Assembly: GCA_017307755.1 (NCBI GenBank)
Contig: JAFKGQ010000006.1
Location: forward strand, 620,001-684,000
From: Chitinophagaceae bacterium
Lineage (GTDB): Bacteria > Bacteroidota > Bacteroidia > Chitinophagales > Chitinophagaceae
DNA length: 64,000 nt
Direction of reading: 5' to 3'
Shown here: one piece after another, positions 8,313 through 15,461 of the stretch
Layout of the letters: the number at the start of each line of letters is the position of its first letter
Position numbering within the stretch: the first letter of the stretch is position 1
Notes under the pieces: model-generated
The model's input: the letters and a program-made list of their open reading frames with translations, nothing else
Told to the model about the DNA's origin: nothing
The model's database searches: none
Translations under genes and position numbers: made by a program

Positions 8313-9548
8313 ATGTCTAAGAAGAAGAAAACACCCAAATTACTGGCAGGCTATACACATCACAACAAGGTCAGGCTGGTCCACGGCGGCAACGACTATT
8401 TTACCACCCTCGTACAGATGATCGACCAGGCCCAATCTGTGATCCATCTGCAAACCTATATTTATGAAGGGGACGAGACAGGACTGATGGTAAGCGAAGC
8501 GTTGATACGCGCCGCCCATCGTAAAGTACAGGTATATGTCCTGCTGGATGGGTATGCCTCCCAGGACCTCTCCAAACAAATTATAAAAGAATGGAGAGCA
8601 GCCGGCATTCGCTTCCGCTGGTTCTGGCCCCTTTTTAGAAGCCGTAAATTCTACTTCGGTCGCCGCATGCACCATAAAGTGACGGTCATCGACGCATCCT
8701 ATGGCCTGGCAGGAGGGGTTAACATCAGTGATAGATACAACGACATCGATGGACAAAAAGCCTGGTTGGACCGGGCCCTTTTTGTCGAAGGCGAGGCAGC
8801 CCTAAAACTCCATATCATCTGCAGGGACATGTGGACAAAGGCCTATTGGAAAAAAGATGGAGGCCGGAAGGAAAAATTCCAATGGCTCCCTGGCATCATT
8901 CCCACAGAAGAATGCCTGGTAAGAGTGCGACGCAACGACTGGGTACAAGGCGAGAACCAGATCTCAAAAAGCTATCTGGAAATGTTCCGCAATGCTCACC
9001 ACCACATCACCATCCTGTCAAGTTACTTTCTGCCCGGCTCGATCTTCCGGCGGAATATGACGATGGCCGCCCGCCGTGGGGTAAATATCCGCCTGATCGT
9101 AGGCGGCATCTCAGATGTAAAGATCTCCCGGCTGGCCGAACAATACATGTACCGCTGGCTTTTTCGCAACAAGATCGAGGTATACGAATACCAGGACACC
9201 ATCCTTCACGGCAAACTGGCCGTCTACGACGGAGAATGGGTGACCAATGGCTCCTATAATGTCAATAAGATCAGCGCCTATGCCAGCGTAGAGTTGAACA
9301 TGGACGTCCGTAATTCCGGTTTTGCGGCAAAAGTGGAGCAGGAATTGGATGAGATCATCGATCACCATTGCGTCCGCATGACCCCGGAGAACTTTCACCA
9401 TCCCCTCTACAAACAATTCCTCCAATGGGGCGCTTTCCAGACCATACGAATACTGTTCTTCCTCTTTACTTTTTACTTCCGGCAGGAAAAAGGCGCCTCT
9501 TCACCATCCACCCCCCATTCCATCCGTCAACCGGCAAAAATTTCCTGA
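8313..9548 (+). CDS. Cardiolipin synthase-like phospholipase D family protein
   Basis: A 411-aa protein with two phospholipase D HKD motifs: HHKVTVID in the first half (~125-133) and LHGKLAVYD in the second (~299-307), each followed by Gly- or Asn-rich strands (GLAGGVN, TNGSYN). Lacking the two N-terminal TM helices of ClsA, it is most like the soluble ClsB/YbhO type, which joins phosphatidylglycerol to phosphatidylglycerol or phosphatidylethanolamine to make cardiolipin. The C-terminus has one hydrophobic segment (IRILFFLFTFYF) that may touch the membrane. It stands alone. Confidence 0.82.
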   Translation: MSKKKKTPKLLAGYTHHNKVRLVHGGNDYFTTLVQMIDQAQSVIHLQTYIYEGDETGLMVSEALIRAAHRKVQVYVLLDGYASQDLSKQIIKEWRAAGIRFRWFWPLFRSRKFYFGRRMHHKVTVIDASYGLAGGVNISDRYNDIDGQKAWLDRALFVEGEAALKLHIICRDMWTKAYWKKDGGRKEKFQWLPGIIPTEECLVRVRRNDWVQGENQISKSYLEMFRNAHHHITILSSYFLPGSIFRRNMTMAARRGVNIRLIVGGISDVKISRLAEQYMYRWLFRNKIEVYEYQDTILHGKLAVYDGEWVTNGSYNVNKISAYASVELNMDVRNSGFAAKVEQELDEIIDHHCVRMTPENFHHPLYKQFLQWGAFQTIRILFFLFTFYFRQEKGASSPSTPHSIRQPAKIS

Positions 9549-9581
9549 CCGCCTTCAACCAGCCCCTCCCCCGGCTTTCTT

Positions 9582-10592
9582 TTAATCCCCCTCGATCTTC
9601 CTCACAAAGGTCCGGAACGTTTGCCTGTTCCATCCCGCAAAACGCCCCCGTTGCAGGATCACCTCATTGTCTCCCGGCTGGTGCAGATAATAATGGAAGA
9701 CAAACCGGGCCTGTCCATCCTCCCATCCACGTATCTGTCCAAACCGCAGGTCATTAAACACCAGCGTATCCCCCCATTGCTCGGCAGTATAATATCCCTG
9801 GCAAAACCGCATCAGCGCCCGCACATCCCCCCTGGACCTCAACACATTCAACAAAGAGTCGTTACGGGGGAAATAATGATATTGTACCTTCCTGACCCGG
9901 GTTAGCAGGGACAAATAACCCGTATGATAACCCGTCGAATCCTCCGCGACAATATACCATAGCCAGTTATTCAAGGGTGTCGGAGTAGTGAAGTACCGTT
10001 TGTAGTGTATCTGATGAGCCTCCAGAGATTGGACAGCCCACCGGTCGATCCGGTATTTATTCAGCAGACAATAATACAGATAACAACAACTTAAGATCAA
10101 TCCAAAACGTATCCAGAAACCACGCCATCTGCTGCCCCGCCGAAGGATCAGCAAGACCAGAAAAGAGATACCCGGCCAGATGGAAAAGAACGGGTCCGCT
10201 ACAAACAGTATGTTAAAGGATACTCGGTAATGACTGAATGGTTCAAACCAGCCCGTGCCATAAGCATTGAACGCATCGATAAAAATATGGATAAACAGCT
10301 CCAGCGCTGCAAACAACAGCCAATGCCCAAAAGACATCCCCGCACCACGCCAGATACGACGCCCCACCCAGGCAAATAATACTGCCACCACCGCAACAAA
10401 CAACAGGGAATGCGTGATACCCCTGTGCGCCATCACGTCATGGGCCGTATCCAGCCAAAACCCGGCTATAAAGTCGACATCAGGCAGACTTTGCGCCACA
10501 GCCCCCAACAACATAGCCTTTTTCCCAAGCTGACGTCCCGCTAGTGCATCCCCAATAATAGCCCCTAAAGCGATATGTGTGATAGAATCCAT
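9582..10592 (-). CDS. Membrane metal-dependent hydrolase (YdjM/DUF457 family)
   Basis: A 336-aa protein starting MDSITHIALGAIIGDA and carrying SLPDVDFIAGF and HRGITHSLLF, the conserved His/Asp blocks of the LexA-regulated membrane-bound metal-dependent hydrolase family. The N-terminal ~190 residues hold several TM helices; the C-terminal part is a soluble region (YKRYFTTPTPLNNWLWYIVAED) usual for the longer members. The substrate is not established for the family. It ends 20 bases downstream of the beta-galactosidase start-side gene order and may be cotranscribed with it as the second gene. Confidence 0.78.
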   Translation of the reverse strand: MDSITHIALGAIIGDALAGRQLGKKAMLLGAVAQSLPDVDFIAGFWLDTAHDVMAHRGITHSLLFVAVVAVLFAWVGRRIWRGAGMSFGHWLLFAALELFIHIFIDAFNAYGTGWFEPFSHYRVSFNILFVADPFFSIWPGISFLVLLILRRGSRWRGFWIRFGLILSCCYLYYCLLNKYRIDRWAVQSLEAHQIHYKRYFTTPTPLNNWLWYIVAEDSTGYHTGYLSLLTRVRKVQYHYFPRNDSLLNVLRSRGDVRALMRFCQGYYTAEQWGDTLVFNDLRFGQIRGWEDGQARFVFHYYLHQPGDNEVILQRGRFAGWNRQTFRTFVRKIEGD

Positions 10593-10612
10593 ACTTACTG
10601 CTTAAGCAATCC

Positions 10613-12412
10613 TTATTCCAGCGTCCTGGCCCCTTTCACTTCGGCCGTCTGTCGTTGATGCAGATCCAGCACGATCATAGTGTTCCTTCCCTTCTTCAGC
10701 CAACTGGCAGGACAGTATAGCCGCTGTTGAGGACCGACATACCAGTATCTCCCAAGGTTATGACCATTCACCCATACAACCCCCTTCTTAAAGCCGCTCA
10801 TGTCAAAATAAGTGTCGGCCGTTGTACTGAGCTCAAAGCTGCCCCTGAAGAAAACGCCTTCTCTGGAAACACCCCTGCTCTCTTTTAACCCCTGCACATA
10901 ACCTTCATCCAGGGGAAGATTAAATATCTCCCAGTTCATCAACGTCATTCCATTCAACGTTACCCTGTCCGTGATCCCTTTCCTGTCGATCATATACTGG
11001 GCAAAATTGATATGCCCCATCCCTTCCACTAATATATCCAACACAGGATCTTTTACATCCGACTTTGGCAATTTCACCGTCCATTTACCACCATCCCTGT
11101 ACACCGTATCGATGAATTTACCATTCAAAAAGACCAGGGCATAATCATGGGGTTCGGTTATGGTCAGACTACCACTCTTATGTCCTATAAGCTTTGTTCT
11201 ATACAACGTAAGACCGCTATGCTGACCATAGTCCTCCATGGGACGGGGTTGCGGCGAGTGCACCGCCACAGGCAAATGATCCCACAGAGACGTAAAAGGA
11301 GCTAGCGTAAAAGACGCCACCTCCATCGTCGGCACAGCCGCCGGCACCTCAGGTAACCCGGTCCCCGAATATTCTCCGATCAATTTGCGCAAAGCATAGT
11401 ACTTAGGGGTAGCATTGCCCTGTTCGTCGATAGGCGCATCATAATCATAACTCGTGACATCCGGCTGGAACTGGACAGGCGTAAAGGCGTTGGCGCCTGC
11501 GGTAAAACCAAAATTCGTTCCGCCATGTACCACATACAAATTAAAGGAACGCTTATGCGAGAGCAGATAGCGTACGTCCCGTAAGATACCCGCCGTATCC
11601 GGGCGTTGCCATTTCTCCATCCAATGCGTGAGCCAGCCAGGATAGGTTTCACTGCTAAATGCCGGTACGTGAGGGTCCTGTTTGCTGGCCTGTTCAAAAT
11701 CCACGTCACTCCCGCCGCTGTCCAGCCCGATCGCACAGCCGGGTAAACTGCCCGCTTCCAGCATAAAATCCGTAGGGCCATCCGCCGTATAAAAAGGCAC
11801 CGTGATCCCCTGTTCCCGCCATAATTTTCTCAACGTCTCCAAATACGTCCGGTCATTGCCATAACTGCCATATTCATTCTCTATCTGGGTCATCAAGATA
11901 GGACCGCCTTTGTCACATTGTAAGGAAGCCACCTCCGCCGAGACACGGGTGACATATCTTCTCACCGCGCTCATATACCGGGGGTCCATACAACGCACCT
12001 TTATATCGGGTATCTTCAAAAGATAAAAAGGCAGACCGCCCCAATCCCACTCCGCACATACGTACGGCCCCGGTCGTAACAACACCCACATCTTTTCCTC
12101 TTTACAAATACGGATAAACGCCGCTATATCATGATTGCCCGTCCGGAAGTCCCATACACCCGGCGATGATTCGTGATAATTCCAGAAAAGATATACCGCG
12201 ACGGTATTGCACCCCATTGCCCTGGCCATACGGATCCGATGCCGCCAGTATTCCCTCGGTATACGGGCAGGATGCATCTCCCCGCTGATGATCTGGAAAG
12301 GCTTGCCGTCCAACAGGAATTCATTGTCCCGGAATGAAAATATATGCTTGTCCTGAGCAGCCAGGTCGGCGGCAAAAAGTAAGATTGTTAAAAAAATAAA
12401 AATTACCTTCAT
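10613..12412 (-). CDS. Beta-galactosidase, glycoside hydrolase family 35
   Basis: A 599-aa exported GH35 enzyme. A signal peptide (FLTILLFAADLAAQ) precedes FQIISGEMHPARIPREYW, the typical GH35 opening. The acid/base Glu lies in GGPILMTQIENEYGSYG and the nucleophile Glu in FSSETYPGWLTHW. The C-terminal half has jelly-roll domains (HSGLTLYRTKL, VWVNGHNLGRYWYVGPQ). It should release terminal beta-galactose from oligosaccharides in the periplasm. It is not next to the susCD pair of this window (12 kb away), so a shared substrate is not implied. Confidence 0.9.
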   Translation of the reverse strand: MKVIFIFLTILLFAADLAAQDKHIFSFRDNEFLLDGKPFQIISGEMHPARIPREYWRHRIRMARAMGCNTVAVYLFWNYHESSPGVWDFRTGNHDIAAFIRICKEEKMWVLLRPGPYVCAEWDWGGLPFYLLKIPDIKVRCMDPRYMSAVRRYVTRVSAEVASLQCDKGGPILMTQIENEYGSYGNDRTYLETLRKLWREQGITVPFYTADGPTDFMLEAGSLPGCAIGLDSGGSDVDFEQASKQDPHVPAFSSETYPGWLTHWMEKWQRPDTAGILRDVRYLLSHKRSFNLYVVHGGTNFGFTAGANAFTPVQFQPDVTSYDYDAPIDEQGNATPKYYALRKLIGEYSGTGLPEVPAAVPTMEVASFTLAPFTSLWDHLPVAVHSPQPRPMEDYGQHSGLTLYRTKLIGHKSGSLTITEPHDYALVFLNGKFIDTVYRDGGKWTVKLPKSDVKDPVLDILVEGMGHINFAQYMIDRKGITDRVTLNGMTLMNWEIFNLPLDEGYVQGLKESRGVSREGVFFRGSFELSTTADTYFDMSGFKKGVVWVNGHNLGRYWYVGPQQRLYCPASWLKKGRNTMIVLDLHQRQTAEVKGARTLE

Positions 12413-12434
12413 TGCCCGAAGATAACCCTTACTT

Positions 12435-12989
12435 ATGAGCGAGCAATTACTATGGGAATCCGATGTCGTGGACTGGGAGAAAATATCCGTTGACTCCTAC
12501 AAATTCGTTCTTGACCAGGCGAAAGAACACTTGAACGAGATCATAGAGGAGTCCCAGGCTATTACAAAAAGAGGGATGTCCATCCTGCTATCCTATATAG
12601 CAGCGCTATCAGGGCTCTTGGGCTATGCATTCTCCGAAAAGTCGAAGATCACACATGGCAGTGGCTGGATCATTTGTTTTTCCATCTGTATTGCTATTCT
12701 TTCCATCTACTCTTTCACGCTCTTATTTCAACTGATATATCCGAAGGGCGTATTTTACAAAGGAAGCCCGCCCAAACAAATATTCTACAATGAAGTATTT
12801 ACTGACTTATCAGCAGAAGAAGGACACAAGAATGTTTTGTATAATGAAATAGAAAGAATGCAGGACAGGATCGAAAGAATGGTGATCTCTAATGCAAAAA
12901 GGTCTGCTCAGTATAGAAGAACGTTAAAAATATCCCTATTGCTTATAGCTATAGCAATATTTATAATAGTACGGGCTATTTATGATTAG
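12435..12989 (+). CDS. Small three-helix membrane protein of unknown function
   Basis: A 184-aa protein divergent from the beta-galactosidase gene, 22 bases apart. An amphipathic N-terminus (residues 1-45) is followed by two close TM helices (~48-67 and ~77-101), a soluble acidic/coiled region (NEIERMQDRIERMV) and a C-terminal TM helix (~165-182). The pattern of two helices flanked by coiled regions is loosely like SLATT-type membrane effectors of defence systems, but no partner gene is present. Codons are more AT-rich than in neighbouring genes. Function unknown. Confidence 0.65.
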   Translation: MSEQLLWESDVVDWEKISVDSYKFVLDQAKEHLNEIIEESQAITKRGMSILLSYIAALSGLLGYAFSEKSKITHGSGWIICFSICIAILSIYSFTLLFQLIYPKGVFYKGSPPKQIFYNEVFTDLSAEEGHKNVLYNEIERMQDRIERMVISNAKRSAQYRRTLKISLLLIAIAIFIIVRAIYD

Positions 12990-13127
12990 TCCTTATACTG
13001 GGATATGGAGTATTAGGCTTTGGGCCTCCTCTTGGTTTTGCCATACAACTCTTAATTTTCCCAAATTTACAACTTTTTCACGACTATCCCCCCTCTCCCC
13101 TTTACACTATAAAAAATTGCAAATCAA

Positions 13128-13826
13128 TTATTTACTCTTTCCATTTCTGGTGATCACCCTCGTCTCTCCCCCGGCCGTCCCCGCGATCACAACATCGGCC
13201 ATACCATTGAAAAAACCATCCTCCATAACCCCCGTAATAGCGCTCACCTGCTCATGCAGCTTCGCCGGATCATTGATCACGCCAAAGGCGCAATCCAGGA
13301 TATAATGACTATTGTCCGTCAGATAGGGTTTATCTCCCGCCATTCTCATATGAGGAGTACATCCCAACGCCGCCAGTTTGCGCATCGTCAGTTCCCATGC
13401 AAAAGGAGCGATCTCCACCGGCAGGGGGAACTTGCCCAGCTTATCTACCAGCTTGCTTTCATCCACAATAATGATATAGAATTTTGTCACCGCGGCAACG
13501 ATCTTTTCCCTCAATAGAGCGCCGCCCCCACCCTTGATCAGGTTCAGCTCCTTATCCACCTCGTCCGCCCCATCGATAGTAATATCCAGACGATCCACCT
13601 CCGAAAAAGGAATGATAGGAATATTAAGCTCCCTGGCCAGCGATTCGGACTGTACAGATGTTGCCACCGCCTTCACCGCCATGCCCTCTTTTACCAGGTT
13701 CCCAATACCCTGGATGGCCCAATAGGCAGTAGATCCCGTACCCAACCCCAGGGTCATACCCGGCCGAATGTATTCAATTGCCTTTTCGGCAGCAAGCCTT
13801 TTTCCTTTAACAGAAGGATTCTCCAT
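13128..13826 (-). CDS. rpiA: Ribose-5-phosphate isomerase A
   Basis: A 232-aa RpiA that interconverts ribose 5-phosphate and ribulose 5-phosphate in the pentose phosphate pathway. Hallmarks are GLGTGSTA near residue 30, the catalytic DGADEVD block and KGGGGALLREK. The ATG at 13826 gives MENPSVKGKRLAAEK; a TTG nine bases upstream is less likely. It is transcribed away from the cysteine operon, and its upstream region also holds the start of that operon's leader. Confidence 0.93.
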   Translation of the reverse strand: MENPSVKGKRLAAEKAIEYIRPGMTLGLGTGSTAYWAIQGIGNLVKEGMAVKAVATSVQSESLARELNIPIIPFSEVDRLDITIDGADEVDKELNLIKGGGGALLREKIVAAVTKFYIIIVDESKLVDKLGKFPLPVEIAPFAWELTMRKLAALGCTPHMRMAGDKPYLTDNSHYILDCAFGVINDPAKLHEQVSAITGVMEDGFFNGMADVVIAGTAGGETRVITRNGKSK

Positions 13827-13861
13827 GATTATCAATGTTTTATATATGATTACTCTACTTT

Positions 13862-13893
13862 TTTGGTGGGGAAAGTTAATTTCCCTACTTTTA
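13862..13893 (+). promoter_or_regulatory. Candidate promoter of the cysteine operon leader
   Basis: TTTG at 13862-13865 and TACTTTTA at 13886-13893 are separated by 20 bases, matching the Bacteroidota primary-sigma pattern (TTTG, ~19-21 bases, TAnnTTTG) except for the last base. Transcription would begin near 13898, shortly before the leader reading frame. Confidence 0.45.
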
Positions 13894-13911
13894 TATCCTC
13901 ATTCATCCCAG

Positions 13912-13998
13912 GTGAACCGCACATTTGCAAATATAACTTGTTGTTGTTGCTGTTGTAAGCAAAATTCGGTTATTTGGGTGGAGGATGACCTCTCATAA
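13912..13998 (+). CDS. Poly-cysteine leader peptide of the cysM operon
   Basis: A 28-codon frame, proposed to start with GTG at 13912, reads (V/M)NRTFANIT, then six consecutive Cys codons (13939-13956, five TGT and one TGC), then KQNSVIWVEDDLS and TAA at 13996-13998. It sits 75 bases before cysM, encoding cysteine synthase, with an intrinsic terminator between. Six Cys codons in a row immediately upstream of a cysteine-synthesis operon is the expected signature of a translation-sensing leader peptide. The start codon is uncertain: in-frame ATGs exist at 13825 and 13846, but these lie upstream of the predicted transcription start. Confidence 0.7.
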   Translation: MNRTFANITCCCCCCKQNSVIWVEDDLS

Positions 13999-14062
13999 GC
14001 TTAGTAAGAACTGTTTTAAACAACAAACATATAAAGCTCCACCACAAGTGGGGCTTTTTTCA
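13976..14062 (+). promoter_or_regulatory. Cys-codon transcription attenuator (antiterminator/terminator switch)
   Basis: GGTGGAG at 13977-13983, inside the last leader codons, is perfectly complementary to CTCCACC at 14037-14043. The latter is the 5' arm of the terminator at 14035-14055, so the two pairings exclude each other. A small upstream hairpin GAGG/CCTC (13981-13984 with 13989-13992) would compete with the antiterminator. A ribosome stalled on the Cys codons would leave 13977-13983 free and favour read-through; one that reaches the stop codon would cover it and allow termination. This is read from the sequence, not tested. Confidence 0.7.
14033..14062 (+). terminator. Intrinsic terminator within the cysM leader
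   Basis: An 8-bp stem (AGCTCCAC 14035-14042 with GTGGGGCT 14048-14055, one G-U pair), loop CACAA, is followed by a run of T to 14060. It lies just 12 bases before the cysM ATG and no plus-strand gene precedes it, so it can only act on the leader transcript. Confidence 0.8.
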
Positions 14063-14073
14063 TTATAGCGATT

Positions 14074-15012
14074 ATGTCAACAACAACAGACCTGACCACC
14101 AGTAACAACCTGCTCGCTTCAGTCCGGGGGTTGGAGAAAAAGATAGGCAACACCCCGTTGCTGCCTATCACCCGCCTTTTTGATAAAAAGAAGGTACGGC
14201 TATATGCCAAACAGGAATGGATGCAGCTGTCGGGCAGCGTAAAAGCCCGCGCCGGTTACAATATTATCCGGAAAGCCATCGAGAACGGACAGCTCACCAG
14301 GGAAAAGACGCTTTTAGACGCCACCAGCGGGAACACCGGTATCGCCTATGCGCATATCGCCAGCCAGTTGGGTATCCCTGTCGCACTCTGCCTGCCGGAA
14401 AATGCCTCCAAAGAGCGGAAGGACATCCTGGAGTCGCTGGGAGTCCGTCTCATCCTCACTTCCCGCTTTGAAGGCACGGATGGCGCCCAGCAGGTGGCAA
14501 AAGAGCTGGCAGTCGCAGACCCTGCCACCTACTACTATGCCGATCAATACAAAAACCAATATAATTGGAAGGCTCATTATCATTCCACAGCGCCCGAGAT
14601 CTTCAGAGAACTGCCCGGTATTACACATTTTATTGCAGGTCTGGGCACTACAGGTACTTTTGTAGGTACAGGCCGGCGCCTGCGGGAACTTACCCCCTCC
14701 ATCCGCCTTATCTCCCTGCAACCCGACGCGGCCCTGCACGGAATGGAAGGCTGGAAGCATTTGGAGACAGCCATCGTCCCTGAGATCTACGATCCCACAG
14801 TGGCCGATGAGAATTATGAGGTCAGCACCGAAGAGGCGCACGAGATCATCAGGGCAGCCTACAAACATGAAGGACTGTTGTTGAGTCCCTCCTCGGCAGC
14901 CAACCTGGCCGGCGCCATCCGTATCGCCCAACAACTGGAAGAAGGTACTGTCGTCACCATCCTGCCCGACAATGCAGATAAATACAGTGAAGTCATAAAA
15001 AAAATCTTATAA
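14074..15012 (+). CDS. cysM: Cysteine synthase (CysM type)
   Basis: A 312-aa PLP enzyme of the cysteine synthase family. IGNTPLLPI opens the fold, SGSVKARAGYNII carries the PLP lysine (K57), TSGNTGIAYA binds the substrate carboxylate, and GLGTTGTFVGTGR binds the PLP phosphate. It is followed by a JAMM peptidase and a CysO-MoeZ-rhodanese fusion, the gene set that in Mycobacterium tuberculosis (CysM, Mec, CysO, MoeZ) makes cysteine on a protein-bound thiocarboxylate from O-phosphoserine. The context therefore suggests this CysM uses the CysO carrier rather than free sulfide. The operon is preceded by a poly-Cys leader and attenuator. Confidence 0.88.
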   Translation: MSTTTDLTTSNNLLASVRGLEKKIGNTPLLPITRLFDKKKVRLYAKQEWMQLSGSVKARAGYNIIRKAIENGQLTREKTLLDATSGNTGIAYAHIASQLGIPVALCLPENASKERKDILESLGVRLILTSRFEGTDGAQQVAKELAVADPATYYYADQYKNQYNWKAHYHSTAPEIFRELPGITHFIAGLGTTGTFVGTGRRLRELTPSIRLISLQPDAALHGMEGWKHLETAIVPEIYDPTVADENYEVSTEEAHEIIRAAYKHEGLLLSPSSAANLAGAIRIAQQLEEGTVVTILPDNADKYSEVIKKIL

Positions 15013-15013
15013 C

Positions 15014-15442
15014 ATGATCATCATCGAACCCCGGGTCCGACAACTAATGGTAGAGGATGCAGTAGATACATTCCCCGATGAATGCTGCGGCTTCCTGTTC
15101 GGCAGGGAAGAAACAGACGGTACACGCCTCATCCTGGACATACTGGCTGTAGATAATTCCAAGGAAGGAGACAAACGCCGGCGTTTTGAGATCTCCCCCC
15201 TGGACTATATGACGGCCGAACAACACGCTCTGGACCATGACTGGACGCTCCTGGGAGTATACCACTCCCACCCCAATCATCCGGCCATCCCGTCGGAACA
15301 TGACCGCAAGGCCGCCCAGCCCTTTTTCTCTTATGTGATCATCTCCGTAATAGAAAAAGAAACCATCACCATTCGTTCGTGGCTGCTAAATGACGATCAG
15401 CAATTCGAAGAAGAAAAAATCAACGATTATCAATTCACTTAA
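15014..15442 (+). CDS. JAMM/MPN+ metallopeptidase (Mec-like)
   Basis: A 142-aa zinc peptidase with a complete JAMM motif: Glu23 (PDECCGF), then H84-S-H86, seven residues, S94 and D97 (YHSHPNHPAIPSEHD). Mycobacterial Mec of this family cleaves cysteine from the C-terminus of CysO-cysteine and restores the Gly-Gly end. The gene starts one base after the cysM stop and is followed 19 bases later by the CysO-like fusion gene, so a Mec role is strongly suggested. Because the carrier here is fused to its activating enzyme, this peptidase may also cut after the internal Gly-Gly; that is inference. Confidence 0.85.
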   Translation: MIIIEPRVRQLMVEDAVDTFPDECCGFLFGREETDGTRLILDILAVDNSKEGDKRRRFEISPLDYMTAEQHALDHDWTLLGVYHSHPNHPAIPSEHDRKAAQPFFSYVIISVIEKETITIRSWLLNDDQQFEEEKINDYQFT

Positions 15443-15461
15443 AATAAAAAAGACAAATAAA

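Noticed and set aside
13768..13998. A 76-aa frame containing the six Cys codons, beginning inside rpiA
   Set aside because: Its first half overlaps the rpiA start on the other strand and precedes the predicted transcription start. The short frame from about 13912 explains the Cys run better.
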